From Micrococcales bacterium (GTDB taxonomy: Bacteria; Actinomycetota; Actinomycetes; Actinomycetales; Cellulomonadaceae), in assembly GCA_009777345.1 (NCBI GenBank), contig WRMB01000026.1:1-50386 (forward strand): a stretch of DNA of 50,386 bases, given 5' to 3'. The number at the start of each line of letters is the position of its first letter. Positions within the stretch are counted from its first letter, which is position 1. The position numbers and the translations under genes were made by a program. The notes below the pieces were generated by a model. It was not told the origin of the DNA, made no database searches, and saw only the letters and a list, made by a program, of their open reading frames with translations. This document shows, piece after piece, positions 26,625-34,486 of the stretch.

Positions 26625-28397
26625 GTGCTGACCGGCGACACCCTCTCCCAGTGGCTGCAGCGCCGGGTGGGCACGGTGGTGTACGGGCCGCTGGTCCAGC
26701 TGAGCCCGTCGGGGCTGGTGCGGGTCTCGGACCGGCCGGACTCGCACCAGGTCCGCATCGCCCTGCCGGTGGTGTACGGCGGCCAGGCGGCGGTGGCGCG
26801 GGCCGCGGTCGACGGCGTCGACCAGGCGCTGGCCCTGCGGGTGCAGGCGGTCTCGGCCCAGGCCGAGCGGGCCCGTCAGATGGAACGCCTGGTCTCCATG
26901 CTGACCGTGGCGCAGGCCGCCCGCGCCAACCCCGTGGCCTACCCGGCGGTGCTGCCGGTGCTGGAGTCGTTCGTGGTCACGGCGCCCGGCGACGAGATGG
27001 CGGTCACCAGCCCGGACGTGCAGTACGAGCTGTGGTGCGACCTCATGCCGTGGTGCCCGTCCAACCTCGTCGACTACCAGAAGCAGACCGGCCCGGCCGG
27101 TCCGGTCCCCAACCTCGTGCTGGCCCAGATGGTGCCGGTGATCAGCACCGTGCACACCGTGCACCGCAACCTCGGCATCATCCACCGGGACATCACCCCG
27201 GACAACGTGCTGGTCGACACCGCCGGGCGGCTGCTGCTGGCCGACTGGGGCGTGGCGCACACCATAGCGCCCGACCAGACCTCGACCTACACCCAGCTGG
27301 TCGGCAACCGCGGGTTCTGCCTGCCGCCGGAGACGCTGGCCGGGGACACCGCCGTCGGCCGGTACACCGACGCCTGGTACCTGGGCTGCCTGCTGGTCTG
27401 GATGCTGACCGGCCAGTCCCCCGGCCCCCAGCACGGTCCGACCTGGCTGCCGGAGGGTCTGCCCGGCGGGCGGGCCGGGGCCCACCTGGTCGAGGTGGTC
27501 CAGGGCCTGTGCTGGCCCGACCCGCGCCAGCGGATGGACCTGGCCGACGCCGCGACCCGGCTGCACCGCCTGACCAGCGCCGGCCCGGCCGAGTGGACCG
27601 GCCCTGCACCGGCCCGGCCCGTCTTCGTGCCACCAGCCGGTCCGGCCCAGGCTCAGCAGTCGACCACCCTGCCGAGCAGTCCTGGTGCCCCTGTCAGCGT
27701 GGCCCTGCCGCCGGGTGTGCCGCTGCAGGCCGTGGTTCTCGACCCGGTGGCCCGTCGGCCAGGGGCCCGGATCGCGACCCTGGTCAGCGTGCTGGTCGTG
27801 GTGGTGCTGGCCCTGGCGGGTGTCGTGGCCTGGCTCGTCACCCGGTCTGACTCGACGGCCGCACCCATGGCATCGCCCAGCACCACCGCGGTCGACCCGA
27901 ACTGCTGGACTGCCACCGTCTACGGCGAGTGTCCGGCCTTCGACGTGTCCGCGATGTCCTACGCGGTGTTCCGGGGCCACAAGGACGACGGCGTCGAGGT
28001 GATCTGCTACCCGGTGCCCCGCGAGACCGACTCCGGTCTGAGGGCAGCACCGGAGACGATGGCCCAGTGCGGCTGGACGGACGCCAACATCTGGGTGTAC
28101 ATCACCAAGTTCGTCGATATCGACACCATGATGGACTATTACGGGATGAGCTACGAGGACCAGGAAGACCCGTCCTCTGACGTACCGCCGTTCGCGAGCG
28201 GACCAGACGGGCCGTCGTTCTACCACGTGCACGACGATGGCGTCCACCATGCCGTGTACTGCTTCGCCGAGCTGCCGATGTGCCTGGAGGCCTTCGGTTC
28301 CGACGACACGCCGATCCCCCTGTCGACCAGGTACTTCTACGCCATCCCTTCGAGCGAGGCCGACCGGATCGTCGAGTACCTCGCGGCCCAGCCGTAG
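26625..28397 (+). CDS. membrane kinase-like protein 1
   Basis: A 590-aa protein. Residues 1 to about 320 are a protein-kinase-like domain: catalytic loop IIHRDITPDNVL (H187, R188, D189), DWG in place of DFG (D207), and YTDAWYLGCLLVWMLTG in the helical lobe. There is no glycine-rich loop, and the usual beta-3 lysine appears as arginine (LALRVQ, R72), so activity is doubtful. A proline-rich linker, one membrane helix (about 383-405, VSVLVVVVLALAGVVAWLV) and an outer domain with paired cysteines follow. GTG 26625 is chosen by alignment with the paralogue; TACAGT lies seven bases before it. The next gene is a paralogue 16 bases downstream. Confidence 0.8.
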   Translation: MLTGDTLSQWLQRRVGTVVYGPLVQLSPSGLVRVSDRPDSHQVRIALPVVYGGQAAVARAAVDGVDQALALRVQAVSAQAERARQMERLVSMLTVAQAARANPVAYPAVLPVLESFVVTAPGDEMAVTSPDVQYELWCDLMPWCPSNLVDYQKQTGPAGPVPNLVLAQMVPVISTVHTVHRNLGIIHRDITPDNVLVDTAGRLLLADWGVAHTIAPDQTSTYTQLVGNRGFCLPPETLAGDTAVGRYTDAWYLGCLLVWMLTGQSPGPQHGPTWLPEGLPGGRAGAHLVEVVQGLCWPDPRQRMDLADAATRLHRLTSAGPAEWTGPAPARPVFVPPAGPAQAQQSTTLPSSPGAPVSVALPPGVPLQAVVLDPVARRPGARIATLVSVLVVVVLALAGVVAWLVTRSDSTAAPMASPSTTAVDPNCWTATVYGECPAFDVSAMSYAVFRGHKDDGVEVICYPVPRETDSGLRAAPETMAQCGWTDANIWVYITKFVDIDTMMDYYGMSYEDQEDPSSDVPPFASGPDGPSFYHVHDDGVHHAVYCFAELPMCLEAFGSDDTPIPLSTRYFYAIPSSEADRIVEYLAAQP

Positions 28398-28413
28398 CCC
28401 GTCAGGAACCGAC

Positions 28414-30153
28414 TTGCTCCCCGGTGAGGCGTTGTCGCAGTGGCTGCAGCAGCGGCGCGGCTCGGTGGTGCGCGGTTCGCTGGTCCGGCTGACGCCGTCG
28501 GGGCTGCTCCAGGTCTCCGGCGCGCTGGACTCGCACCCGGTGCGGGTGCTGCTGCCGGTGCTGCGCGGCGGGCAGGCGGCGGTGGCCCGGGCGGTGCTGG
28601 ACGGGACCGAAGGTGGGACCGAGCTGGCGCTGCGGGTGCAGGCGGTGTCGTCGCAGGCCGAACGGGTCCGGCAGATGGAACGTCTGGTCACCATGCTGAC
28701 CGTGGCCGAGGCGACCCGGGCCGACCCGGCCCGCTACCCGGCGGTGCTGCCGGTGCTGGAGTCGTTCGTCGTCACGCTGCCCGGTGACCAGGTGCCGGTC
28801 GCCGCCCCGGCTGCCCAGTACGAGCTGTGGTGCGACGTCATGCCGTGGTGCCCGACCAACCTGGCCCAGGCCCGGCGTGACGCCACCGCCACCGCCGTCG
28901 ACTGGACCCCGTCGGTCGCCCTGGCCCGGATGCTGCCCCTGGTGCGCACGGTGCAGGCCGTGCACGAGCACCTCAACGTCGTGCACCGGGACATCACCCC
29001 GAACAACGTGCTGGTCGACGCGGCCGGGCGGCTGCTGCTGGCCGACTGGGGCATCGCGCACACCGTAGCCAGCGACCAGACCTCGACCCGCACCGAGCTG
29101 GTCGGCAACCGCGGGTTCTCGCTGCCGCCGGAGATGCTGGCCGGTGACACTGCTGTGGGCCGGTACACCGACGCCTGGTACCTGGGCTGCCTGCTGGTCT
29201 GGATGCTCACCGGCCAGGCACCCGGTCCGCGGCACGGCCCTGACCTGCTGCCGGACGGGCTGCCCAGCGGCCGTGCCGCCCCGTACCTGGACGAGGTGGT
29301 CCGGGGCCTGTGCGAGCCTGACCCGCGCCGACGGACAGGCCTGGCCGACGCCGCGTCCCGTCTCGACCGTCTCCGGCTGGCCGGGCCGTCCGACTGGGGC
29401 CCGCCCCGTCCGGCCCCGCCGCGTCAGCCAGACGTGCCCCTGCCCGACACCCGCCAGCTCCAGCCCGCTGCCGCCCAGCCGCCCAGTCCTGCCCCCTTGG
29501 CGCGGGACCGACCGCGTCGGTGGCCCAGGTGGCTGGCTGCCGCGGTCGGGGTGGTGATCCTCGCGACGGCGGGTGTGGTGGTGTGGCAGAGGGCTGACCG
29601 GGACGCAGCCGACGCCGACGCCGTCACCTCGTCGTGCTGGGACGACCTGGAGGCCGCGAGCCGCACCGGACAGCAGCGGAAGGAAGCCTGGCCGGTCCGC
29701 TGCCCCGACCTCAAGGCTGCGGTGCTGTTCGACACGTTCCCGCTCAAGGCGGGTGTGCCCGACCCCGAGTGCTTCGAGTACGACATCGCCATCGGGGCTG
29801 ACCCGGGCTTCCAGGGTTCCAGCTGGCTCGTCAGCTGCGAGTGGCCGGACGAGGGCCTCGCGGTGCAGCTGGGCTGGTTCCGCGACGTCCAGGCGAGCGT
29901 CGCGCACTACCAGCGCCACGGGTACGACCAGGACGCCGCCGACGCGCCGCGGTTAGTCGACGGTCCGGTCGGGCCGGTGTTCTCCCGTGCGCACGGCCAG
30001 ACCATGAACGTCGCGTACTGCTACGAGGACCTCCCGGTCTGCATGGAGGTGTCCGGCACCCCGGCCACCATCGCCCGGACCGCCGACCGCTTCGAAGCTC
30101 TGACCAGCGACCAGATCCAGCTGGCCAACGAGCTCCTCGACGCTGCACAGTAG
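28414..30153 (+). CDS. membrane kinase-like protein 2 (paralogue of 1)
   Basis: A 579-aa protein with the same plan as its upstream neighbour, and closely similar over the kinase-like part. It has VVHRDITPNNVL (H191-D193), DWG (D211), arginine at the beta-3 lysine position (R74), one membrane helix at about 370-391 (WLAAAVGVVILATAGVVVW) and a different outer domain with six cysteines. Alignment places the start at TTG 28414, with AGGAAC just upstream. The outer domains have diverged much more than the kinase parts, as expected if each senses a different signal (inference). The stop codon lies inside a tRNA-like repeat. Confidence 0.8.
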   Translation: MLPGEALSQWLQQRRGSVVRGSLVRLTPSGLLQVSGALDSHPVRVLLPVLRGGQAAVARAVLDGTEGGTELALRVQAVSSQAERVRQMERLVTMLTVAEATRADPARYPAVLPVLESFVVTLPGDQVPVAAPAAQYELWCDVMPWCPTNLAQARRDATATAVDWTPSVALARMLPLVRTVQAVHEHLNVVHRDITPNNVLVDAAGRLLLADWGIAHTVASDQTSTRTELVGNRGFSLPPEMLAGDTAVGRYTDAWYLGCLLVWMLTGQAPGPRHGPDLLPDGLPSGRAAPYLDEVVRGLCEPDPRRRTGLADAASRLDRLRLAGPSDWGPPRPAPPRQPDVPLPDTRQLQPAAAQPPSPAPLARDRPRRWPRWLAAAVGVVILATAGVVVWQRADRDAADADAVTSSCWDDLEAASRTGQQRKEAWPVRCPDLKAAVLFDTFPLKAGVPDPECFEYDIAIGADPGFQGSSWLVSCEWPDEGLAVQLGWFRDVQASVAHYQRHGYDQDAADAPRLVDGPVGPVFSRAHGQTMNVAYCYEDLPVCMEVSGTPATIARTADRFEALTSDQIQLANELLDAAQ

Positions 30154-30199
30154 CAGAGCACCGGGCTTCACCCCCGGAGGGCGCAGGGGCAGCACCCGC
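30145..30199 (+). repeat. tRNA-like repeat, partial copy
   Basis: About 55 bases match the core of the cloverleaf at 34415-34484 (D-arm 3' side, anticodon-like arm, variable region and the GGGCAGCAC loop). The anticodon-like arm here is perfect: CCGGG, seven-base loop CTTCACC, CCCGG (30161-30177). No acceptor stem can be formed. It overlaps the stop codon of kinase-like gene 2. Confidence 0.6.
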
Positions 30200-30238
30200 A
30201 GGGAACGGTTCGCCCAGAACCCCCGTCTCACCCGCGAT

Positions 30239-30334
30239 CCGATAAGGGTGCTCCAGTTCGTGGCTTCCACGCCGTTCCACCGTTTCGAAACGGTGGAACG
30301 GCGTGGAAGCCACGAACTATCACACCCTTATCGG
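30239..30334. repeat. 96-base palindromic element, copy 1
   Basis: The core at 30255-30318 is a perfect 64-base palindrome centred on TTCGAA. Outside four unpaired bases on each side, CCGATAAGGGTG (30239-30250) pairs with CACCCTTATCGG (30323-30334). A second copy lies at 32552-32651. There are no frames with coding character and no transposase. Confidence 0.9.
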
Positions 30335-30783
30335 TCTTATGGTTTGGGGGTGAGAGGAGGGGAGGGGCCAGATGCTCTGGTGCTGGTCCAGTCGCAGGCA
30401 CGCACCTGGCGGTAGGACCAGACAGCGCCAACCGAGGAGCCGCTGCGACGCTGTACTACGTGCGAGACCTGCCGCGCTCTACCGTCCCGTATTTTTCGGT
30501 GACCTCCCGACCGTGTTCGTCGCGGGACGAAAGTCTTGCTCTGGCCGTCGCCCGTAACACCGTCCGCCGACGGGAAGAGCAGTCGGACAGGTCGTCGCTC
30601 TCGCCGCCCCACCGCGTCTATCAGCAGCTTCGCGTCTGGACGGTCGGAACTGCGACGGTCCGTCCGTCAGTTTTTCGGCACCGCGCGGGCGATAGGTCAT
30701 CCAGGTGAAATCTGCCGCTTCGCACCGTTTGGTCTGGTAACTTGGAAGGCTTACAGGACGACTCCGAGTTGTGCGAGGGCTGT
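30335..30783. other. intergenic stretch before the PIN gene
   Basis: No gene is supported. It is less GC-rich than its neighbours. At 30702-30727 it contains a 26-base sequence that recurs at 37663-37688 with two mismatches (CAGGTGAAAT, two variable bases, then GCCGCTTCGCACCG). Confidence 0.5.
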
Positions 30784-31191
30784 GTGATCCTTCTTGACGC
30801 CGATATCGTCACCGCCTGCCTGGAGCGCGGGCACGTGCACGCCAACCGGGCGCTGGAGGTTCTCGACACCGACGATACGCTGGCCATCCATCCGCTGACT
30901 TTCGCGCAGTGCGCGGTGGGGGCCGTCGACAAGGGTCACGACCTGAGGTTGCGCGCACTGGTGGAGCAGGTCGGGGTCGCGGTCTGGTCACCGGACCCGG
31001 GGCACTCCCGCCGGGTCGAGCACCTGCGCGTCACCACGTCGCTGAGCCTGCTCGAGTGCTGCGTGCTCGACGCCGCCGAGCGCGACAACGCCACCCTGGC
31101 CACCTTCGACGCCCGGCTGGCGCAGGTCGCGCGGGTACGGGCACGCCCCGTTCTCACCCTCACCGCCGCCGAACGACCGGCCGCCAACTGA
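30784..31191 (+). CDS. PIN domain protein, orphan VapC-like
   Basis: A 135-aa protein of the VapC/PIN fold. It starts VILLDADIVTACLE (D5), has HPLTFAQCAVGA in the middle and LDAAERDNATLATFDARLA near the end (D96 and D109). PIN RNases of toxin-antitoxin systems use three to four acidic residues. Here the usual glutamate of the LTFAE motif is glutamine (Q42), which may weaken or remove activity. No antitoxin gene is visible upstream, where only 40 bases separate it from intergenic sequence. GTG 30784 has GAGGGC upstream. Confidence 0.75.
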   Translation: MILLDADIVTACLERGHVHANRALEVLDTDDTLAIHPLTFAQCAVGAVDKGHDLRLRALVEQVGVAVWSPDPGHSRRVEHLRVTTSLSLLECCVLDAAERDNATLATFDARLAQVARVRARPVLTLTAAERPAAN

Positions 31192-31207
31192 CGACCGCCC
31201 GTCTGCG

Positions 31208-31789
31208 TCATGGTCGGTCTCGCCGGGCCGTCCACCGGGTGACGAGATACCACCCGGCGAGCCCGAGAACAGCGGTGATCGCGACGGCACCCGTGAGGTT
31301 CTTGAGCAGCGAGATCCCGCCGCCGGCAGCGAAGATCCAGGACGTGGCCGTCTCGGTCCGGATGAGCACCCAGGCGGCGGTGTTCTCCAGGTAGTCGAGC
31401 ACCGCGTTGGTCACGGCCGCCGCGACGGTGCCGACGGTCAGCCAGCGACGTGCTCCCAGGCGCGCCCCGAGCCAGGTGGCCCAGGCGCTGACCGTCGTCG
31501 CCAGGAGAGCGGGGTAGACGAGGTCGAAGACCTGCAGGCGGGAGTAGACAGCCAGACCCCGGTGGCCGCAGGCCGCGGCGAACGCGGTGGCGTCGTGCGC
31601 GTCCCACACGAAGCGGCTGTCGAGGGGCGCGCTGCCGCAGGCGGTGGTCGTGGCGGGGAGCAGGACGGCGAACATGAGCACCGCGGTCAGCAGGTAGGCA
31701 GCGGAGAGCACCCACAGCCCTCGACCGGGACGAGAGCCCGTCCGGCCGGGCACGTCTTCCGCGGGCGCCGGTCGCAGGTTCGTCGTCAT
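31208..31789 (-). CDS. four-helix membrane protein, MarR-linked
   Basis: A 193-aa protein with hydrophobic segments near residues 25-45 (GLWVLSAAYLLTAVLMFAVLL), 88-108, 115-135 and 155-185. A cysteine pair lies in the first outer loop (TTTACGSAPL, then AAACGHRG). I do not recognise a family; the layout resembles small DoxX- or DUF998-like membrane proteins only loosely. It overlaps the MarR gene by four bases and is probably its regulatory target. Confidence 0.7.
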   Translation of the reverse strand: MTTNLRPAPAEDVPGRTGSRPGRGLWVLSAAYLLTAVLMFAVLLPATTTACGSAPLDSRFVWDAHDATAFAAACGHRGLAVYSRLQVFDLVYPALLATTVSAWATWLGARLGARRWLTVGTVAAAVTNAVLDYLENTAAWVLIRTETATSWIFAAGGGISLLKNLTGAVAITAVLGLAGWYLVTRWTARRDRP

Positions 31790-32409
31790 CGCTCGCCCGA
31801 CCCGGTCGCCCGGCCGTCGTGGCGCTGCTGCTCGGTACCCGGCTCGTCCTCTGGTCTCACCGGGGCGTCCCGGTGCCGGATCCACGCGATATAGCCGCGG
31901 ACCTCCGCCAGCTGCGCGGCCGACAGGGGAGCGGGGTCGTCGGGCGTGGCTGCGGGGCTCTCCGGTCGCTGCGCCATCCCGAGGTCGGCGCGGACCGCGA
32001 CCTCGAGCTCGTGGAGAGCCGACCCGATATGGTCCACCGGCAGGGCCAGCGACGCGGTCAGCGTCCGGTAGGCCGGGACGAACGCCGCCTGGGCCTCGGT
32101 CAGCCGCCTCTCCCCGGACGCGGTCAGGCGCACCAGCTTGGCCCGCCGGTCGGACGGGTCCGGCACCGCCTCCAGCACCCCCTCCCGCTGGAGGCGGGCG
32201 ATCATGCTGGTCATGGTCGACAGCGGACTCCCGACCATCTCGGCCAGCCCGGTCGGGCTGCTGCCGCCGACGGCACGTAGCACCGAGCACAGCGCCATCT
32301 CGTCCGCGGACAGACCGACCGACGCGAGCCGGGACTGCATCCAGCGGCCGACCGCCTGGGCCAGGAACCAGGCGTCGAGCAACAGCGTGATACCACCAGT
32401 TCGTTCCAC
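31786..32409 (-). CDS. MarR family transcriptional regulator
   Basis: A 207-aa regulator. The winged helix spans about residues 25-105, with LSADEMALCSVLRAVGGSSPTGLAEMVGSPLSTMTSMIARLQREGVLEAVPDPSDRRAKLVRLTASGERRL. The DxRxK wing is the MarR hallmark. A C-terminal extension of about 60 residues is disordered. Several starts are possible: GTG 32409 is listed, and GTG 32430 also lies in frame. A near-perfect palindrome covers the start, which fits autoregulation. It is translationally coupled to the membrane protein downstream. Confidence 0.85.
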   Translation of the reverse strand: MERTGGITLLLDAWFLAQAVGRWMQSRLASVGLSADEMALCSVLRAVGGSSPTGLAEMVGSPLSTMTSMIARLQREGVLEAVPDPSDRRAKLVRLTASGERRLTEAQAAFVPAYRTLTASLALPVDHIGSALHELEVAVRADLGMAQRPESPAATPDDPAPLSAAQLAEVRGYIAWIRHRDAPVRPEDEPGTEQQRHDGRATGSGER

Positions 32410-32419
32410 AGTGCAACGA
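32401..32419. promoter_or_regulatory. candidate MarR operator
   Basis: TCGTTCCACAGTGCAACGA is a 19-base inverted repeat (9-1-9) with one mismatched pair. MarR dimers bind sites of this size. It covers the GTG start codon, so either it represses transcription directly or the true start lies further downstream. Confidence 0.55.
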
Positions 32420-32551
32420 TATCGCCGCACCTCGGAGCAGACAAGCCCCTCCTGCAGTGAGCGGCTCGAACACGACTCCCGTCACGGCCCTGGGCTAGGA
32501 ACAGTCCGCCCGGTCCAACCAATCCAACAAAACACCCCCACCTCATTCGTC

Positions 32552-32651
32552 AACCGATAAGAGTGATCCAGTTCGTGGGTTCCACGCCGTTCCACCGTTT
32601 CGAAACGGTGGAACGGCGTGGAACCCACGAACTAGCACACCCTTATCGGTT
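32552..32651. repeat. palindromic element, copy 2
   Basis: A perfect 64-base palindrome core at 32570-32633 with flanking arms AACCGATAAG and CTTATCGGTT. Against copy 1 (30239-30334) the core differs by C to G in the left arm (GTGGGTTCC instead of GTGGCTTCC) and by the matching G to C in the right arm, so pairing is kept. Confidence 0.9.
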
Positions 32652-32709
32652 CTACAATTCGGCAGGGCTGGTGGGTGGAGGTATCTTTTGGACACGTCGG
32701 GATCGTGGG

Positions 32710-33111
32710 CTACCAGGTTTGCAGACCGTCCTGAAGCGGCAGAGCGGCAGCAACCCGGGAGATGAAAGGGCCCACGGTGGCCCACTCGTCAGCCTGGACG
32801 GTAACCCACACCTGGAGGGAGCAGTTTGGCGCTTCAACTCTGAGAGAGCGTCGCCCTTTTCGATTGGGACCTACGATCTTCAGGCTCATGTTGCTGATAT
32901 GGAAACGCACGGCTACCGGGTATCCGTCGACTTGAAAGTTAAAGATCTCCAGGACTCGGCCGTCAAAGGCGAGTAAACGTGCACCGGCGCGCACCTCGGC
33001 CCATGCGCCAGGAACGGGACTCGAATATGTTGGTGCACCGTCTGGGGTGCCGTACGGCGGCGGGGTCCCGTAGGTGGGGGACCTTGCGGGATCGGTTTCG
33101 TCGGGCACCAT
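32710..33111 (-). CDS. hypothetical protein
   Basis: A 133-aa protein with a proline- and tyrosine-rich start (TYGTPPPYGTPDGAPTYSSP). An all-beta-looking part follows (RLLAFDGRVLEIFNFQVDGYPVAVRFHISNMSLKIVGPNRKGRRSLRVEAP), ending in an amphipathic helix (WATVGPFISRVAAALPL). The fold resembles a small PH-like domain by pattern only. Its codon use is less GC-rich than its neighbours, which suggests transfer. I do not recognise a family. Confidence 0.55.
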   Translation of the reverse strand: MVPDETDPARSPTYGTPPPYGTPDGAPTYSSPVPGAWAEVRAGARLLAFDGRVLEIFNFQVDGYPVAVRFHISNMSLKIVGPNRKGRRSLRVEAPNCSLQVWVTVQADEWATVGPFISRVAAALPLQDGLQTW

Positions 33112-33218
33112 GCGGTCAGCCTACATCGGCTAGGGCCAGTTCGGTCAGGCCGGGCTGACGTGCCCGAGCGGGCTCTGGCACCGCGGCCACCAGAAGCTTA
33201 GGTGCGACGGTCTACTAG

Positions 33219-34190
33219 CTAGTGTCCGACCCCGTCACCGCGGTAATAGCCGTGCCCCGTATCACCGTGGTAGAAACCGTCGGAGGGGGAACCCCAAGGC
33301 GGTGAAGGATCAGCGTCCTGACCGGTGCTGGTCCGCTGCGGGACGGTCGGTCCCGCGTCGCGCAGATTCTCCACGACCTCGAGCGGTTCGAGCGTGACGA
33401 GGATCTCGTCCTCGTCCAGGTGAGCCGGGTCGTAGAGCACGGTCGCCGGCATACCCACGGCCGGTATCGCGGCCGGGCCGAAGGTCGCCTTCTTGGTGAC
33501 CCAGCGCTGCACCCCGGCATGGTCGGTGAACCTGACCGTGAACTGGATTAGCTTGTGGCCGTTGGTCATCGTGCCGGTCCACGCCGCCGCGGTGACGACA
33601 CCGGGCGCCTGGCGCCCGGTGTCCAGCAGGTTCTGGGCCCGGGTGCTCTTGGTGCTCCGTTGGACGAAGGACCAGATGCTGAAGGCCAGGATCAGCGCGG
33701 CGACGACGGTGAAGGCGACCGGCAGCCATCGGTCGGTGGGCTCCACCAACCAGTACTCCTCCTGCTCGGTCGCCCGGCGCTGGACATGGTTGGACCAGTA
33801 GTACTCCGGCCCCGTCCACCGCACCCCCTGCAACCAGACCCCGCAGGCCGTGGCCACCGCGACCAGCGACAGCCCGTTGATCGGCAGCCCGGTCCCGCCG
33901 GTGAACCTCTGGCTCGCCGACCAGTACCACATCGGCATCCAGATGCCGACGACGATCCCCACGATGAGCCCCCACAGGTACGGCGGCCCCTCCGAGGCAG
34001 ACATCTCGTTGACCCCCTGGGAGTCCATCCACAGGAACACCGCGACGATGCCAGCAATGCCGCGACCGAACAGGTAGCCGCACACCAGGCAGCCCGCCGC
34101 CGCGATCAGCAGTCCCAGGAGGCTGCCTGTCCCGCCCTTCTGGCGTTCCTGCCTGCGGGCGCGTTCCACTGCTGGGTCGACGGTGCTCAT
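33219..34190 (-). CDS. DUF3592-like membrane protein, paralogue A
   Basis: A 323-aa protein. Residues 20-190 hold four hydrophobic segments (LLGLLIAAAGCLVCGYLFGRGIAGIVAVFLW and others). A soluble DUF3592-like domain follows (GVVTAAAWTGTMTNGHKLIQFTVRFTDHAGVQRWVTKKATF, then GMPATVLYDPAHLDEDEILV). The tail ends SPSDGFYHGDTGHGYYRGD. The N-terminus, domain and tail are nearly identical to the protein at 45656-46639; the outer loops differ. ATG 34190 gives the same N-terminus as the paralogue (MSTVDPAVERARRQER). The function is unknown. Confidence 0.78.
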   Translation of the reverse strand: MSTVDPAVERARRQERQKGGTGSLLGLLIAAAGCLVCGYLFGRGIAGIVAVFLWMDSQGVNEMSASEGPPYLWGLIVGIVVGIWMPMWYWSASQRFTGGTGLPINGLSLVAVATACGVWLQGVRWTGPEYYWSNHVQRRATEQEEYWLVEPTDRWLPVAFTVVAALILAFSIWSFVQRSTKSTRAQNLLDTGRQAPGVVTAAAWTGTMTNGHKLIQFTVRFTDHAGVQRWVTKKATFGPAAIPAVGMPATVLYDPAHLDEDEILVTLEPLEVVENLRDAGPTVPQRTSTGQDADPSPPWGSPSDGFYHGDTGHGYYRGDGVGH

Positions 34191-34253
34191 CCTGCTCAGC
34201 GTACCGCGCTGCCGTCCCCGTCCTTGGCGACCCGCGACCCGCCAGCCGCCAGC

Positions 34254-34319
34254 TCTGGCCGGGTTTCCGCGAATGGGCCGGGTCTGCAGACCCGGCCCAT
34301 TCACGGAAACCCGGCCAGA
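34254..34319. repeat. 66-base palindrome
   Basis: The left arm 34254-34286 (TCTGGCCGGGTTTCCGCG and onward) pairs with the right arm 34287-34319 with a single mismatch, and the centre is CTGCAG. It lies between the divergent DUF3592-like gene and the tRNA-like leader. It has no sequence in common with the 30.2 and 32.6 kb palindromes. Confidence 0.85.
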
Positions 34320-34414
34320 CCCGGAACCCGGAGACCTCGGAGCAGTCGCCCCAGCCGTCGAGAAAACACCGTGACCAAGGACGGGTCGCACCAGTAGCAT
34401 GTCGCGGAGCACGA

Positions 34415-34484
34415 CGACACGTAGCTCAGCAGCAGAGCACCGGGCTGGGACCCGGAGGGCGCAAGGGCAGCACTTGCCGTGTCG
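34415..34484 (+). ncRNA. tRNA-like cloverleaf in the leader of the HhH gene
   Basis: The 70 bases fold as a full cloverleaf. Acceptor CGACACG pairs with CGTGTCG (7 bp); TA fills positions 8-9; the D-stem is GCTC/GAGC; the anticodon-like stem is CCGGG/CCCGG with the six-base loop CTGGGA; the variable region is AGGGC; the T-stem is GCAAG/CTTGC. The D-loop (AGCAGCA) and T-loop (GGCAGCA) lack the GG and TTC needed for a normal elbow, so it is not an ordinary tRNA. It ends two bases before the ATG at 34487. A partial copy is at 30145-30199. Confidence 0.62.
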
Positions 34485-34486
34485 GC

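Noticed and set aside
30742..30783. Antitoxin for the PIN protein
   Set aside because: Only 14 codons are available before the PIN start, with no antitoxin-like sequence.
30239..32651. Possible CRISPR array
   Set aside because: There are only two palindromic units 2.3 kb apart, with no spacers and no cas genes. The 10-bp array at 39951 has no spacers either.
34415..34484. Functional tRNA gene
   Set aside because: The T-loop lacks TTC, the D-loop lacks GG and the anticodon loop has six bases, so it is listed as tRNA-like only.
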